This document shows, one piece after another, positions 8,118 through 16,836 of a stretch of 64,000 bases of DNA. The notes beneath the pieces were generated by a model that worked only from the letters and a program-made list of their open reading frames with translations, ran no database searches and was not told the DNA's origin. Position numbers and translations under genes: made by a program. Position 1 is the stretch's first letter. Every line of letters begins with the position of its first letter. Origin of the DNA: Synergistales bacterium (GTDB taxonomy: Bacteria > Synergistota > Synergistia > Synergistales > Aminobacteriaceae); the NCBI GenBank assembly GCA_025997955.1, contig BNVH01000006.1, forward strand, positions 9,919 through 73,918, in the 5' to 3' direction.

Positions 8118-9317
8118 TCAGAGCCCGCGCAAATATTTGTTTAGCTCTTCTTTGCTCATGCCGCCGAGACCTAAGTAGTCGAGGTTATATGACTTCTCAG
8201 TAAGGTCTCTCCCAAGCATAGCCGACGCAAGGACAATCATGGAATCAATGACAGGCGTCTTGACGCCAAACTGCTGCCCCAGCGACCGATACAAGCAACA
8301 ACCGACCGGAATATCTTCTGTGATGTAGCGATTTTCCATAGTGAAAGGGCCGGTTCCGTATTGTATGGGGTCCTGATCCTCGAACGGAATCAGGTAATTC
8401 ATCCCCATATATTCCTGCCCAAGTACGTTTTCTCTCGAGAAGAAATCTTCTTTTTTGTAGGGCTGGATACCTACGCCTATCGCATCGGCGAGCTTGCATT
8501 CCTCCTGGTAAAAACTATACTGCACCTCCGAGACCGCTGGGCAGTACGCGTGGGAGTATATAGAAAACTTGTTCTTGTCTTCACCGAAGATGCGACCGAA
8601 GTTTTGCATGACGCTGGCGCCAAGGATAGTTCCCGGGCAGTGAAGCACTGGGTTCACATTGGAAAACCCAATGTCTAAAGAGGTGTCGCCCGCGACTGCC
8701 CCTTCGCCGGTTGTGACGGCGTCCATTGAGGGAAGATATTTCGCCGCCTCTATGAAAGCCGGCGTATCCGAGGCCGGCATCGCGGCGCCTCTCAGCGTTA
8801 TGGCGCGGTAATATACCCTTATCTTGTTTGTCGGTACGCCGCCGTAGATGTCCACACGGCTGCCATAAGTAGAACTTGACCAGCCTCCGACTATTACTTT
8901 TTTGGTACAATTCGCCTCTCTCATCATCTTGCGCAGAAGCAGAGAACCAAAATTGTCAGGGAAGATATTGATGACCTGTCCATCTTCTAAACAGGGAATG
9001 AGCTTCTCAAAAAACGGCCTGTGTCCAAAAACCGGCGTCGCGACCACGACAATACCCGCGCCCTTGACCGCCTGAGCTACGTCGGTAGTTACAAGTTCCA
9101 TTTTGGCGAACCCCTCACGCTCAAAGCCAAACAAATTGACCTGTTCGCCGTAAAATTTGATTCCGACTTTTTCTATGTTGCGCAACGTCTTCTCCGCGAA
9201 AGGTTGCACATCACAAATCCTTACCTTTGCGCCTCCCAGCGCGCAATCCCCGGCGATCGCCTTTGCGACCGCCCCTCCTCCCAGAACGGCTATTGGTTTT
9301 TTTCTCAAATCTTCCAT
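8118..9317 (-). CDS. Octopine/nopaline dehydrogenase-family enzyme (copy 1)
   Basis: NAD(P)-dependent dehydrogenase of the opine dehydrogenase family, 399 aa. A Rossmann motif AVLGGGAVAKA lies at about residues 10-20, and the C-terminal family block (ITEDIPVGCCLYRSLG) is present. Such enzymes reductively condense an amino acid with a keto acid, or run the reverse oxidation. Start ATG at 9317, eight bases after GGGAGG; a frame to 9356 has no ribosome site. It is transcribed away from the MttB block, with a shared AT-rich control region. A second family member is at 39789..40886. The role may be to oxidise a secondary amine made in the neighbouring pathway (inference). Confidence 0.82.
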   Translation of the reverse strand: MEDLRKKPIAVLGGGAVAKAIAGDCALGGAKVRICDVQPFAEKTLRNIEKVGIKFYGEQVNLFGFEREGFAKMELVTTDVAQAVKGAGIVVVATPVFGHRPFFEKLIPCLEDGQVINIFPDNFGSLLLRKMMREANCTKKVIVGGWSSSTYGSRVDIYGGVPTNKIRVYYRAITLRGAAMPASDTPAFIEAAKYLPSMDAVTTGEGAVAGDTSLDIGFSNVNPVLHCPGTILGASVMQNFGRIFGEDKNKFSIYSHAYCPAVSEVQYSFYQEECKLADAIGVGIQPYKKEDFFSRENVLGQEYMGMNYLIPFEDQDPIQYGTGPFTMENRYITEDIPVGCCLYRSLGQQFGVKTPVIDSMIVLASAMLGRDLTEKSYNLDYLGLGGMSKEELNKYLRGL

Positions 9318-9690
9318 AATTCCAGCCTCCCTTTTGTAAAATTTTATTCTCATCAAAAAAATATTCTACATTTGCAAAATAATAGTAAATATTACTCATC
9401 ATGTCAATGAAAATTTTTCTTTAAAAAAATCTTTAAAAAAATTATAAGCGATATATTGACAAATAATAATTCAAGTCATACTATGTATGTACTTTTTCAT
9501 TATCATTCAGAAGTTGTAAAACAGAAAAGCGATTTCTCTCCATATTAAGGTTTTAATTTTGTTCGTGAAATTTTTTATTTATAAAATTATTAAATATAAT
9601 TTTTTTATGATTATCAAGTTTCCTGCAAAGACTTTTCTCGGTAAAAAATATAAAATTTAAAAATCAGTCTGACAGGGGAAGTAAGTACAT
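9318..9690. promoter_or_regulatory. AT-rich divergent control region with promoter
   Basis: 373 bp, much more AT-rich than its surroundings, with no supported gene. Rightward promoter candidate: TTGACA at 9456-9461, 17-base spacer, TACTAT at 9479-9484, which would give a leader of about 200 nt before the gene at 9691. The imperfect palindrome AGTAAATATTACT at 9384-9396 is a possible operator for the leftward gene. No riboswitch was recognised in the leader. Confidence 0.5.
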
Positions 9691-10482
9691 ATGATTATGT
9701 GGCAGAGCAGAGACGTTGGGCTCGAACATATCAGGGCCCGGAAAGAGCATGTTTGTTATGGTATGGGGCTGGGTATTATCCTGCTCAATGACGCGTACCC
9801 AGGGTTTCCCGGGGACGTGCGCAACGCTTCGGCTTTCCTGTACCCGGTGCAGTATCAAATAGCGGAAGGCGTAACGAACAAGACCCTTGTGTACGACAAG
9901 AACCCGGGGCAATGCCGGGATTCGGTTATCGCGGCCGCAAGGCATCTTGAGCGGATGGGATGCCGGGCTATAGCGGCGGAGTGCGGCTACTTCGCTTTTT
10001 TCCAGAAGGACGTAGTGGAAGCTGTGGACGTGCCGGTTTTCATGTCGAGTCTTTTGCAGGTGCCTATGATTCAGCGTGTTATAGGGCACAAGAAAAAAGT
10101 CGGGATTGTCTGCGCTCAAAAACAGTTTCTCTCCGCCGCCCATCTGGAAAACGTCGGAATTGACCCTGACTCCAACTACGTAATAGCGGGTTCGCAGGAC
10201 GAGTACGGGGTCTTTGAGTTCGACAATTTGTGGAATCCGAACGTTAGACCGACTGTCCCGGAGGCCTACTACACAAAGGCGAGCGAACAGCTGGTGGATT
10301 GCTGCCGCCGATTTGTGGAGAAGGAGCCTACAATAGGCGCGATTATGCTGGAATGCACCGGGATGCAGCCTTTCGCCCGGGCTATTCAAAGGGAACTCGA
10401 CCTGCCGGTGTTCAGCTGGGGGACTCTCTTGGATTACGCGTATTCCGTCGTTGCTCACCGCGATTACTATGGGCATGTGTAA
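9691..10482 (+). CDS. Asp/Glu/hydantoin-racemase superfamily protein (copy 2)
   Basis: 263-aa paralogue of the protein at 7184..7972, with the same two Cys contexts (AAECGYFAFF and MLECTGMQPF). First gene after the long AT-rich leader and 81 bp ahead of the first MttB homologue, so probably co-transcribed with the methyl-transfer operon. Two racemase-like genes flanking one regulatory region suggest that the locus handles more than one stereoisomer, or two different acids, of its substrate family; that is inference. Start ATG at 9691, nine bases from a GGGGAAG site; an internal ATG at 9697 is possible. Confidence 0.8.
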   Translation: MIMWQSRDVGLEHIRARKEHVCYGMGLGIILLNDAYPGFPGDVRNASAFLYPVQYQIAEGVTNKTLVYDKNPGQCRDSVIAAARHLERMGCRAIAAECGYFAFFQKDVVEAVDVPVFMSSLLQVPMIQRVIGHKKKVGIVCAQKQFLSAAHLENVGIDPDSNYVIAGSQDEYGVFEFDNLWNPNVRPTVPEAYYTKASEQLVDCCRRFVEKEPTIGAIMLECTGMQPFARAIQRELDLPVFSWGTLLDYAYSVVAHRDYYGHV

Positions 10483-10563
10483 GGCTCGCCCGAGTATAGG
10501 CGGCGTTTGAATAGAAAAACGCTCCGTTTTGACGGAAGATGTGAGGAGGAACAATAAAACAAT

Positions 10564-11988
10564 ATGAAACAGCCTGTCGTGCGTAATATTGATTTTTCCG
10601 TTTTGAACAAGCAAAGCATAGAGTCGATTCACGAGAAGTCGTTGCATCTTATGGAGAAGACCGGAATGCGTATTGTGGGCGAGCGTTCCGTAGTGCTTCT
10701 CAAAAAGCACGGCGTGGTCTTCGACGGCGATATAGGCCATATTCCGCCGAAACTTGTGGAAGAATCGCTAAAAGCCGCTCCGAAAGAACTCAAACTCTAC
10801 ACCCGTGACGGCGCGGAAGCCATGACGATTACCGCTACGGGACGCCAGTGTTATTTTGGTACTCACGCCGACCAGCTCCAGTTCGTTGACCCGTTTGAAC
10901 ATATCGTTCGTCCGTTCAAAAAAGCGGATATCAAAACGATGTGCAAAACGGCCTCCGCGACGGACAATATTTTCTTCGTCCTTTCTGTGGGGCTGACCGC
11001 GGACGTGAATCCGAAAATACAAACCCAGAGCACGTTTATCGAAACGCTGCGTAATTTCGATAAAACGGTGAACTTTTCGTCAAACGACATTGAATCCCTT
11101 CAGGATTGTATTGATATAGCGTCTGACTTTGCCGGAGGGCTGAACGAACTTCAGAAAAAGCCGTTCATTTTCAATTATTGCGAGCCCATTCCGCCCCTGA
11201 TGCATCCCACGGAGTCCACTGAAAAGCTTTACATCTCCGCTCAGAACCGTATTCCGGTGGTTTATATGCCATACTGCATGATGGGGGGAACTTCGCCCCT
11301 TTCGCGAGTCGCCTCGCTCGTACAGTGCAACGCCGAAGCGCTCACCGGTCTCGTCCTCACGCAGCTCGTCAGCGAAGGCGCGCCGTTTATCTACGGAGCG
11401 ATGCCCTCTATCATGGACATGAAGACGATGATAGGCTCATACGCCGCGCCGGAATTTCACCTCAACATCGCCGCTATGGCCGACTTGGTGGATTATTACG
11501 GTCTGCCGTTTTACGGCACCGCCGGTTGCTCCGACGCTAAGACCTTGGACGTTCAGGCCGCGGCGGAACTTTCGCAGCAGATATTTTCAACGGTATTGTC
11601 CAAGGCTAACCTGATACATGACGTGGGCGTCCTCGACCACTGCAACAGCGTATCGCCCGAGGCGGTGCTGCTCGCCTCCGAGATAATGGATTCGTGCAAA
11701 ACCTACGCGCTCGGCGTGGATATGAGCGAGGAAAACCTCGGGACAGACCTTATAGAGTCCGTAGGGCACGGCGGCAATTACCTGACCGAAGACCATACTC
11801 TGGAGAACTACATGAGCATATGGTACCCGTCTTACTTCTCGCGCAAAATGGATAACCCGGACAAGAGCGAAGTGCTTGAGCTGATTCAAAAGAAAATGCG
11901 CTGGATAGCGGACGAATACGAATCTCCCGCTCCTGACAAGGAGGCCGTCAAAGCTCTTGACCTCTGGGAAAAGAAAATACTCGCGTGA
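10564..11988 (+). CDS. MttB-family (non-pyrrolysine) methylamine:corrinoid methyltransferase 1
   Basis: Homologue of trimethylamine methyltransferase MttB, 474 aa, open from end to end with no in-frame TAG. It thus belongs to the group without pyrrolysine, whose characterised members demethylate glycine betaine (MtgB), proline betaine (MtpB) or carnitine-type compounds. It would move a methyl group from a quaternary amine to the Co(I) corrinoid protein at 18985..19617. The ribosome site GAGGAGG is about 14 bases from the ATG, longer than usual. It is followed at 52 bp by importer genes, so substrate entry and demethylation look co-regulated. A second MttB homologue is at 16837..18324. Confidence 0.9.
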   Translation: MKQPVVRNIDFSVLNKQSIESIHEKSLHLMEKTGMRIVGERSVVLLKKHGVVFDGDIGHIPPKLVEESLKAAPKELKLYTRDGAEAMTITATGRQCYFGTHADQLQFVDPFEHIVRPFKKADIKTMCKTASATDNIFFVLSVGLTADVNPKIQTQSTFIETLRNFDKTVNFSSNDIESLQDCIDIASDFAGGLNELQKKPFIFNYCEPIPPLMHPTESTEKLYISAQNRIPVVYMPYCMMGGTSPLSRVASLVQCNAEALTGLVLTQLVSEGAPFIYGAMPSIMDMKTMIGSYAAPEFHLNIAAMADLVDYYGLPFYGTAGCSDAKTLDVQAAAELSQQIFSTVLSKANLIHDVGVLDHCNSVSPEAVLLASEIMDSCKTYALGVDMSEENLGTDLIESVGHGGNYLTEDHTLENYMSIWYPSYFSRKMDNPDKSEVLELIQKKMRWIADEYESPAPDKEAVKALDLWEKKILA

Positions 11989-12040
11989 GAAGACAAGCTC
12001 GGGCGTTCGAACATACGGGCGGATATGCTGAGGTGAACGG

Positions 12041-12934
12041 ATGGACAATATTATTTACGCCGTGATTATATCGGTGATTAGGGGAGGTTTTTATTCCCTG
12101 ATGGCTGTGGGTCTTTCGTTGGTGTTCGGAGTTATGAACATCGCGAACTTCGCGCACGGGGAGTTTTATATGCTGGGCGCTTATTTCGCCTATTGCGGTT
12201 CTGTGGTGTTCAGGCTGAATCCCTTCTTGAGCATCCTGTTTGCCGGCGCGGCGGTTTTCGTAATCGGCGTGGGTGTCGAAAAAGCGGTATTCGTACCTCT
12301 GCGCGTCCGCAGCAAGAAAAACTGGCTCATGAATACCTTCTTGCTGACGCTCGGAATTTCTATCATTATGCAAAATTTGGTGCGCGTCGTGGTCGGCAAT
12401 AGAAATTACGGGCTGAGGCGCGGATATTTTCAAGGCAACATGCAGATTTTCGGTATGGGCATCTCGAACGACCGAATAATCTGTTTTCTCATCTCGATGG
12501 CGGCCATCGTGGGGCTCATGCTGTTTTTGAACCGCACGCGGCTAGGCCGCGCTATCCGCGCGGTGTCACAGGACGCGACCGGAGCACAGTTAGTAGGCAT
12601 AAACTTAGGGTTTATCTACTCTTTTACGTTTGGACTGAGTTGCGCGCTCGCCGCCATAGCGGGAGCGTGCCTCCTTTTCAAAGACCCGGCGACGCCTATA
12701 GTCGGTTTGGCTCCGCTGTACAAGTCGTGGTTTGTCCTGATTCTGGTAGGTATGGGCAACGTCGGCGCCAGTATAATCGGGGGCATTATCGTTGGGTTCT
12801 TGGAGACCTTGGCTGTGGATTGGCTGGGCTCGGGATGGATGGACGTTATGAGCCTCGGTATAATCATGCTGATGTTGATAATAAAACCCAACGGCCTGTT
12901 TGGTAAAAAAGGCGTCAAGAGCGCAGTGGAATAG
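12041..12934 (+). CDS. livH: Branched-chain amino-acid-type ABC permease LivH
   Basis: Inner-membrane permease of the hydrophobic amino acid (HAAT) family, 297 aa. Many hydrophobic segments and family blocks are present, such as GVMNIANFAHGEFYMLGAY near residue 30-48 and AIRAVSQDATGAQLVGIN about two thirds along. First of five consecutive importer genes (H, M, binding protein, G, F). Lying between two MttB genes, it probably imports the methylated substrate rather than leucine. RBS GAGGTGAA precedes the ATG. Confidence 0.93.
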   Translation: MDNIIYAVIISVIRGGFYSLMAVGLSLVFGVMNIANFAHGEFYMLGAYFAYCGSVVFRLNPFLSILFAGAAVFVIGVGVEKAVFVPLRVRSKKNWLMNTFLLTLGISIIMQNLVRVVVGNRNYGLRRGYFQGNMQIFGMGISNDRIICFLISMAAIVGLMLFLNRTRLGRAIRAVSQDATGAQLVGINLGFIYSFTFGLSCALAAIAGACLLFKDPATPIVGLAPLYKSWFVLILVGMGNVGASIIGGIIVGFLETLAVDWLGSGWMDVMSLGIIMLMLIIKPNGLFGKKGVKSAVE

Positions 12935-12948
12935 CGGAGGTATGTAAA

Positions 12949-13956
12949 ATGCCGGAGAAACAAGAGGGGCGAGCCAATACGACAAAAAGAAGCGTTACCG
13001 ACGCGTTCAAGGGTTTAGGTTTCTCGCCCGCGGGAATTATGGCGATGCTGATACTGGGTTTGATGCCGGTATACATTACGGACAATGCCTTTTTGCGCGT
13101 GATGATTTCGTCGATGATGTACGGCGCTTTCGCCATGGCTTTCGATTTCACAAGCGGGTTTATCAACATAACCAACTTCGGATATTCCGCGTTTTGGGGA
13201 ATCGGAGCGTATACGACCGCGATCTTGATGATGCATTACGGAGTAAACCCCTGGCTTGGAATGCTTGCGGGATTTTTGCTCGCCGGTGTCGCGGGTTTCG
13301 GGTTAGGTCTCCTGACTATTAGGCTTGGAGGTATTTTTGCTTCCTGTATGACGTGGTTTCTCGCCCTCGCGCTGTTCGCTGTCGCCACTAACTGGGTGGG
13401 ACTCACGGAAGGCTCTAAGGGGATGTCGGTCGACCCTCTCATCGCGTCGGACAGCTACACGGGTATTTTTTACATAATGTTCGCTATAGTGCTAATTGTA
13501 TATGTCGTCCTCATGCGCGTATCGAACTCGAACATTGGGATAGCCTTCCGGGCTATCGGGCAGGACACCGACGCCGCGCAGGCGGCGGGAATCGACCCGG
13601 CCCGATACAAGCTAATCAACTTCACGATTTCATGCGCGCTCGGCGGGCTGATAGGCGCGTTCTATGCGCATTTCTCTGGGATAATCATCCCTAAGATATT
13701 TCAGACGTCCAACACGGTTGAAATAATGGCGCTTTCATATATCGGCGGACGGGGGAGTATTTGGGGCGGCTTACTGGGGGCGATGCTTCTCTTGCCGGTC
13801 ATGGATTATATGAAAGGAATGATGGAGTGGCGGCTTATTTTGTACGGGCTCTTCATGATTCTCGCGATGATTTTCTACCCAGCTGGGCTTTCGGGGTTAA
13901 TAAATATAGTGCGCGGACATATCGGCAGGATTTTACATCTGTCGGGAAAAGATTAA
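12949..13956 (+). CDS. livM: Branched-chain amino-acid-type ABC permease LivM
   Basis: Second permease of the HAAT importer, 335 aa. About 30 hydrophilic residues come first (EGRANTTKRSV), then multiple membrane spans; FTSGFINITNFGYSAFWGIGA and AFRAIGQDTDAAQAAGI are typical family blocks. It starts 14 bp after livH with RBS GGAGGT and would form the heterodimeric channel with it. Confidence 0.93.
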   Translation: MPEKQEGRANTTKRSVTDAFKGLGFSPAGIMAMLILGLMPVYITDNAFLRVMISSMMYGAFAMAFDFTSGFINITNFGYSAFWGIGAYTTAILMMHYGVNPWLGMLAGFLLAGVAGFGLGLLTIRLGGIFASCMTWFLALALFAVATNWVGLTEGSKGMSVDPLIASDSYTGIFYIMFAIVLIVYVVLMRVSNSNIGIAFRAIGQDTDAAQAAGIDPARYKLINFTISCALGGLIGAFYAHFSGIIIPKIFQTSNTVEIMALSYIGGRGSIWGGLLGAMLLLPVMDYMKGMMEWRLILYGLFMILAMIFYPAGLSGLINIVRGHIGRILHLSGKD

Positions 13957-13994
13957 GTTTTTAAAAAATCCATAGCTCAAAGGAGGAGTTAGTA

Positions 13995-15278
13995 ATGTTG
14001 TGTCGTACTAAGAGTTTTTCAGTTGGTTTTGCGGTAATTGCGTTGTGTGCGCTTATTTTTACGGTATTCAACACAGGGGCGGCCGCGGCGGCTGATGCGA
14101 AAACGCTCAAACTTGCGCTTATCGCCCCTCTGACCGGCGCGGCGGCGCGTTCCGGCGAAGAGATAAGGAACGGAGCCGATCTTGCCTTCAGTGAAATCGG
14201 TTATAAGGTGGGCGATTACAAAATCGAGTTCGTCTATGTCGACTCCGAGTCCGACGCCGAGAAAGCCGCCCGAGCCTATGAACGCGCGATTACGCAGGAT
14301 GGCGTAGTTACCGGTTTGCTCAACTGGCACAGCTGGGTATCCGTATCCTGCATGGAACTGAGCGCGAAGTATAAAGTGCCGCACTTCTTCGGATTTGGCG
14401 CGGGCCAGGAGATAAACGACAAATACAGGCGCGATCCCGAAAAATACAAGTATTGGGTCGGTAAGGGGTGGCCGCTGCCGAGTAAACTCATCACGGGTTA
14501 TGTGGAGACTATAAGGGATGCCATAAATTCCGGAAAATGGACTCCGCGCAATAAGAATTTCGCCGTCTACGGAGTTGACCAGGACTGGGGCCGGATGTTC
14601 GGAGCGTCCATCAAAGAGGCGTTCGAAGCTGCGGGTTGGACATGTGTCGCCGAAGATTGGGTTCCTGTCGGTGAGACCGAATTTTATCCGCTTCTCAACA
14701 AAATAAAGTCGAGAAATGTCTCTTTGATAGTCGGGACGATCTCCGATCCTCCCTCCGCGGCCGCGATAATAAAGCAGTCAAAGGAAATAAATCTTCCCGC
14801 TATGATGATTCTCGACGGTCTCGGCTGGGTAGGCGAGTGGTACGATCTTGCGGGAGATTCCGCTAATTATGTAATCGACCAGATACCCGGTTTTTCCACC
14901 GCGACGTCGAAGAAATTCGTAGAGGATTTCAAAGCGAAATATAATATTGATCCGGGCCCCTCCACGGCAGGCATGAGCTACGACCTCGCTAAATTCTTTA
15001 TTGAGGTACTGAAAACGACGTTGGCCGATTACGGAGAAATTACCTCGGAGACAGTGATGAAGACAGCCGAGGAGAAAGTTATCACCGGCAAACTTACCTA
15101 TAAGGACGGCGTGGTTCACAAGGAATACAAATACACGCCCGATAATTTCCCGGATTTGGAAGTCGGCGAAAATTACTATATCTTCCCATGCGTTCAGTAC
15201 ATGGACGGGAATATGGTATCTGTCTGGCCGAGCTCTCAGAAGAACGGCGAACTCGAGATTCCGGACTACGTGAAATAG
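13995..15278 (+). CDS. HAAT-family ABC substrate-binding protein
   Basis: Periplasmic binding protein of the Leu/Ile/Val type, 427 aa including a signal peptide cut near AAAAADAKT. The mature part opens with KLALIAPLTGAAARSGEEI, the usual first strand and ligand loop of type I receptors. At over 420 residues it is longer than LivJ/LivK (about 350), closer to receptors for amides, urea or unusual amino acids. Its place between the permeases and ATPases, and between two MttB genes, suggests a betaine or N-methyl amino acid ligand. RBS AAGGAGGAG lies seven bases from the ATG. Confidence 0.92.
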   Translation: MLCRTKSFSVGFAVIALCALIFTVFNTGAAAAADAKTLKLALIAPLTGAAARSGEEIRNGADLAFSEIGYKVGDYKIEFVYVDSESDAEKAARAYERAITQDGVVTGLLNWHSWVSVSCMELSAKYKVPHFFGFGAGQEINDKYRRDPEKYKYWVGKGWPLPSKLITGYVETIRDAINSGKWTPRNKNFAVYGVDQDWGRMFGASIKEAFEAAGWTCVAEDWVPVGETEFYPLLNKIKSRNVSLIVGTISDPPSAAAIIKQSKEINLPAMMILDGLGWVGEWYDLAGDSANYVIDQIPGFSTATSKKFVEDFKAKYNIDPGPSTAGMSYDLAKFFIEVLKTTLADYGEITSETVMKTAEEKVITGKLTYKDGVVHKEYKYTPDNFPDLEVGENYYIFPCVQYMDGNMVSVWPSSQKNGELEIPDYVK

Positions 15279-15319
15279 AGCGCAAAAAACGCCTGACGCG
15301 ACAGCTCAGGCCCGATCCA

Positions 15320-15344
15320 GGCGCCGCCGTTTTACAGCGGCGCC
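15320..15344 (+). promoter_or_regulatory. GC-rich hairpin after binding-protein gene
   Basis: Perfect 8-bp GC stem (GGCGCCGC at 15320-15327 with 15337-15344), 9-nt loop, in the 103-bp gap between binding-protein and LivG genes; followed by only three T. Probably limits read-through or protects the upstream mRNA end. Confidence 0.55.
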
Positions 15345-15381
15345 GTTTCAAACTTGCGAATACCAGTCAGGCGGTGGTGAA

Positions 15382-16113
15382 ATGACGACGATTGTTGAGA
15401 CGAAAAATGTCAGTAAGCGCTTCGGCGGTTTACAGGCTAACAGGGATATCTCAGTCAAAGTTGAGGAACACTGCATTTACGGCTTGATAGGACCGAACGG
15501 GGCAGGCAAGACGACTTTTTTGAACTGCATTCTGGGTGTGCATACGCCTGAAGAGGGTTCGGTGTGGTTTGAAGGGAATGACATAACGGGTTTTAAACCG
15601 TTCAAAGTCGCCCAACTCGGAATCGGCCGCACATTCCAAATTGTAAAATCCATGCCTCAGTTTACCGCGGCGGAAAACGTCATGATAGGCGGAATTTTCG
15701 CGAACCGTCAGAATGACCATGAGGCTCGTCGCAACGCGCTCGACTTTCTGAGTTATGTGAATTTTCCGATGCCCCCGGAGACACTCGCCGCGAACCTCAA
15801 TACGATACAGTTGAAAAAGTTGGAGATGGCGCGCGCTCTTACCGCGAAATGCAAGGTCTTAGTACTTGACGAAGTCGCCGCTGGCCTGACTCCCAGTGAG
15901 CTCAACGATATAACGAAGCTCATACTGAAGATACGCGATGAGTTGGGCGTGACGATAATAATAGTCGAACATTTGATGAAACTAATAATGAGCGTATGCG
16001 ACCGTATCGCGGTGCTCTATTTCGGCGAACTTCTGGCCGAGGGAGAGCCTAAGGAAATCATGCGAAACAAAGAGGTCGTCAGCGCGTATCTGGGTGAGGA
16101 ATATATATCGTGA
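15382..16113 (+). CDS. livG: HAAT-family ABC ATPase LivG
   Basis: Cytoplasmic ATPase of the importer, 243 aa. Walker A GPNGAGKTT (about 36-44) and Walker B VLVLDEVAAGL are clear. The signature region reads LNTIQLKKLEMARAL, which is divergent: the usual LSGGQQ is replaced, an oddity for LivG. The switch His follows in IIVEHLMK. The last 4 bp overlap the GTG start of livF, so the two ATPases are translated together. Confidence 0.92.
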   Translation: MTTIVETKNVSKRFGGLQANRDISVKVEEHCIYGLIGPNGAGKTTFLNCILGVHTPEEGSVWFEGNDITGFKPFKVAQLGIGRTFQIVKSMPQFTAAENVMIGGIFANRQNDHEARRNALDFLSYVNFPMPPETLAANLNTIQLKKLEMARALTAKCKVLVLDEVAAGLTPSELNDITKLILKIRDELGVTIIIVEHLMKLIMSVCDRIAVLYFGELLAEGEPKEIMRNKEVVSAYLGEEYIS

Positions 16114-16835
16114 GCGAGACGCATAACATATTGGACGTCGAAAATATCAACGTGAGCTATGGGCATCTACAGGTCGTGTGGGATGTGTCGTTTAGCGTAG
16201 GCAAAAGCAAGGTAGTGGCGTTGCTTGGATTGAACGGGGCAGGTAAAACGACCATCCTCAAGACTATCGCCGGTTTGATTCGCCCTCAGTCGGGCAGCGT
16301 CGGTTTTCTTGGGCAGGATATTACGAAGCTCCCCACGCACATGCTGGCGGAGAGGGGACTATCGTTCATCTCTGAGGAGAGGAATCTCTTTATCTCCATG
16401 ACGGTTGAGGAAAATCTTACGCTTGGCGCGTACAGCGTGAAACGCAAGGATAAGATTCACGAAAACCTGCGCGCCGTGTACGATTTGTTTCCCCGCCTGA
16501 AAGAACGAAGCAAACAATTGGCGGGGACGATGTCCGGCGGAGAGAGACAGATGCTTGCCATAGCGCGCGGACTGATGTCCAATCCGCGCATGATAATGCT
16601 TGACGAGCCATCGATGGGTTTGTCGCCTCAAAACGTTCGTGTGGTGTTTGAAACAATCAAGATGCTGAGGGAACAAGGTGTGACTACGCTCATCGTGGAG
16701 CAAAACGTCAATACGACGCTGGAATTTGCCGACCGCGCTTACGTTATTGATCAAGGCAGAGTCGTCATGGAGGGAACGAGCTCCGAAGTCCGCGCCGATA
16801 ACCGCATTCGTAAACTATATCTGGGAGAAGAATGA
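16110..16835 (+). CDS. livF: HAAT-family ABC ATPase LivF
   Basis: Second ATPase of the importer, 241 aa, GTG start inside the end of livG. Walker A GLNGAGKTT, signature MSGGERQMLAIARGL and Walker B MIMLDEPSMGLSP are all canonical, so at least one good composite site forms with LivG. It is followed after one base by the second MttB gene, confirming that import and methyl transfer share an operon. Confidence 0.93.
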   Translation: MSETHNILDVENINVSYGHLQVVWDVSFSVGKSKVVALLGLNGAGKTTILKTIAGLIRPQSGSVGFLGQDITKLPTHMLAERGLSFISEERNLFISMTVEENLTLGAYSVKRKDKIHENLRAVYDLFPRLKERSKQLAGTMSGGERQMLAIARGLMSNPRMIMLDEPSMGLSPQNVRVVFETIKMLREQGVTTLIVEQNVNTTLEFADRAYVIDQGRVVMEGTSSEVRADNRIRKLYLGEE

Positions 16836-16836
16836 C

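Noticed and set aside
9485..9690. Riboswitch (for example cobalamin) in the long leader before the methyl-transfer operon
   Set aside because: The leader is AT-rich and I could not find the conserved core of a known riboswitch; covariance-model scanning would settle it.
9664..10740. Long open frame of 358 codons on the minus strand
   Set aside because: It lies opposite the racemase-like gene and the start of the first MttB gene, both with clear family motifs; its own translation shows no motif and no ribosome site.
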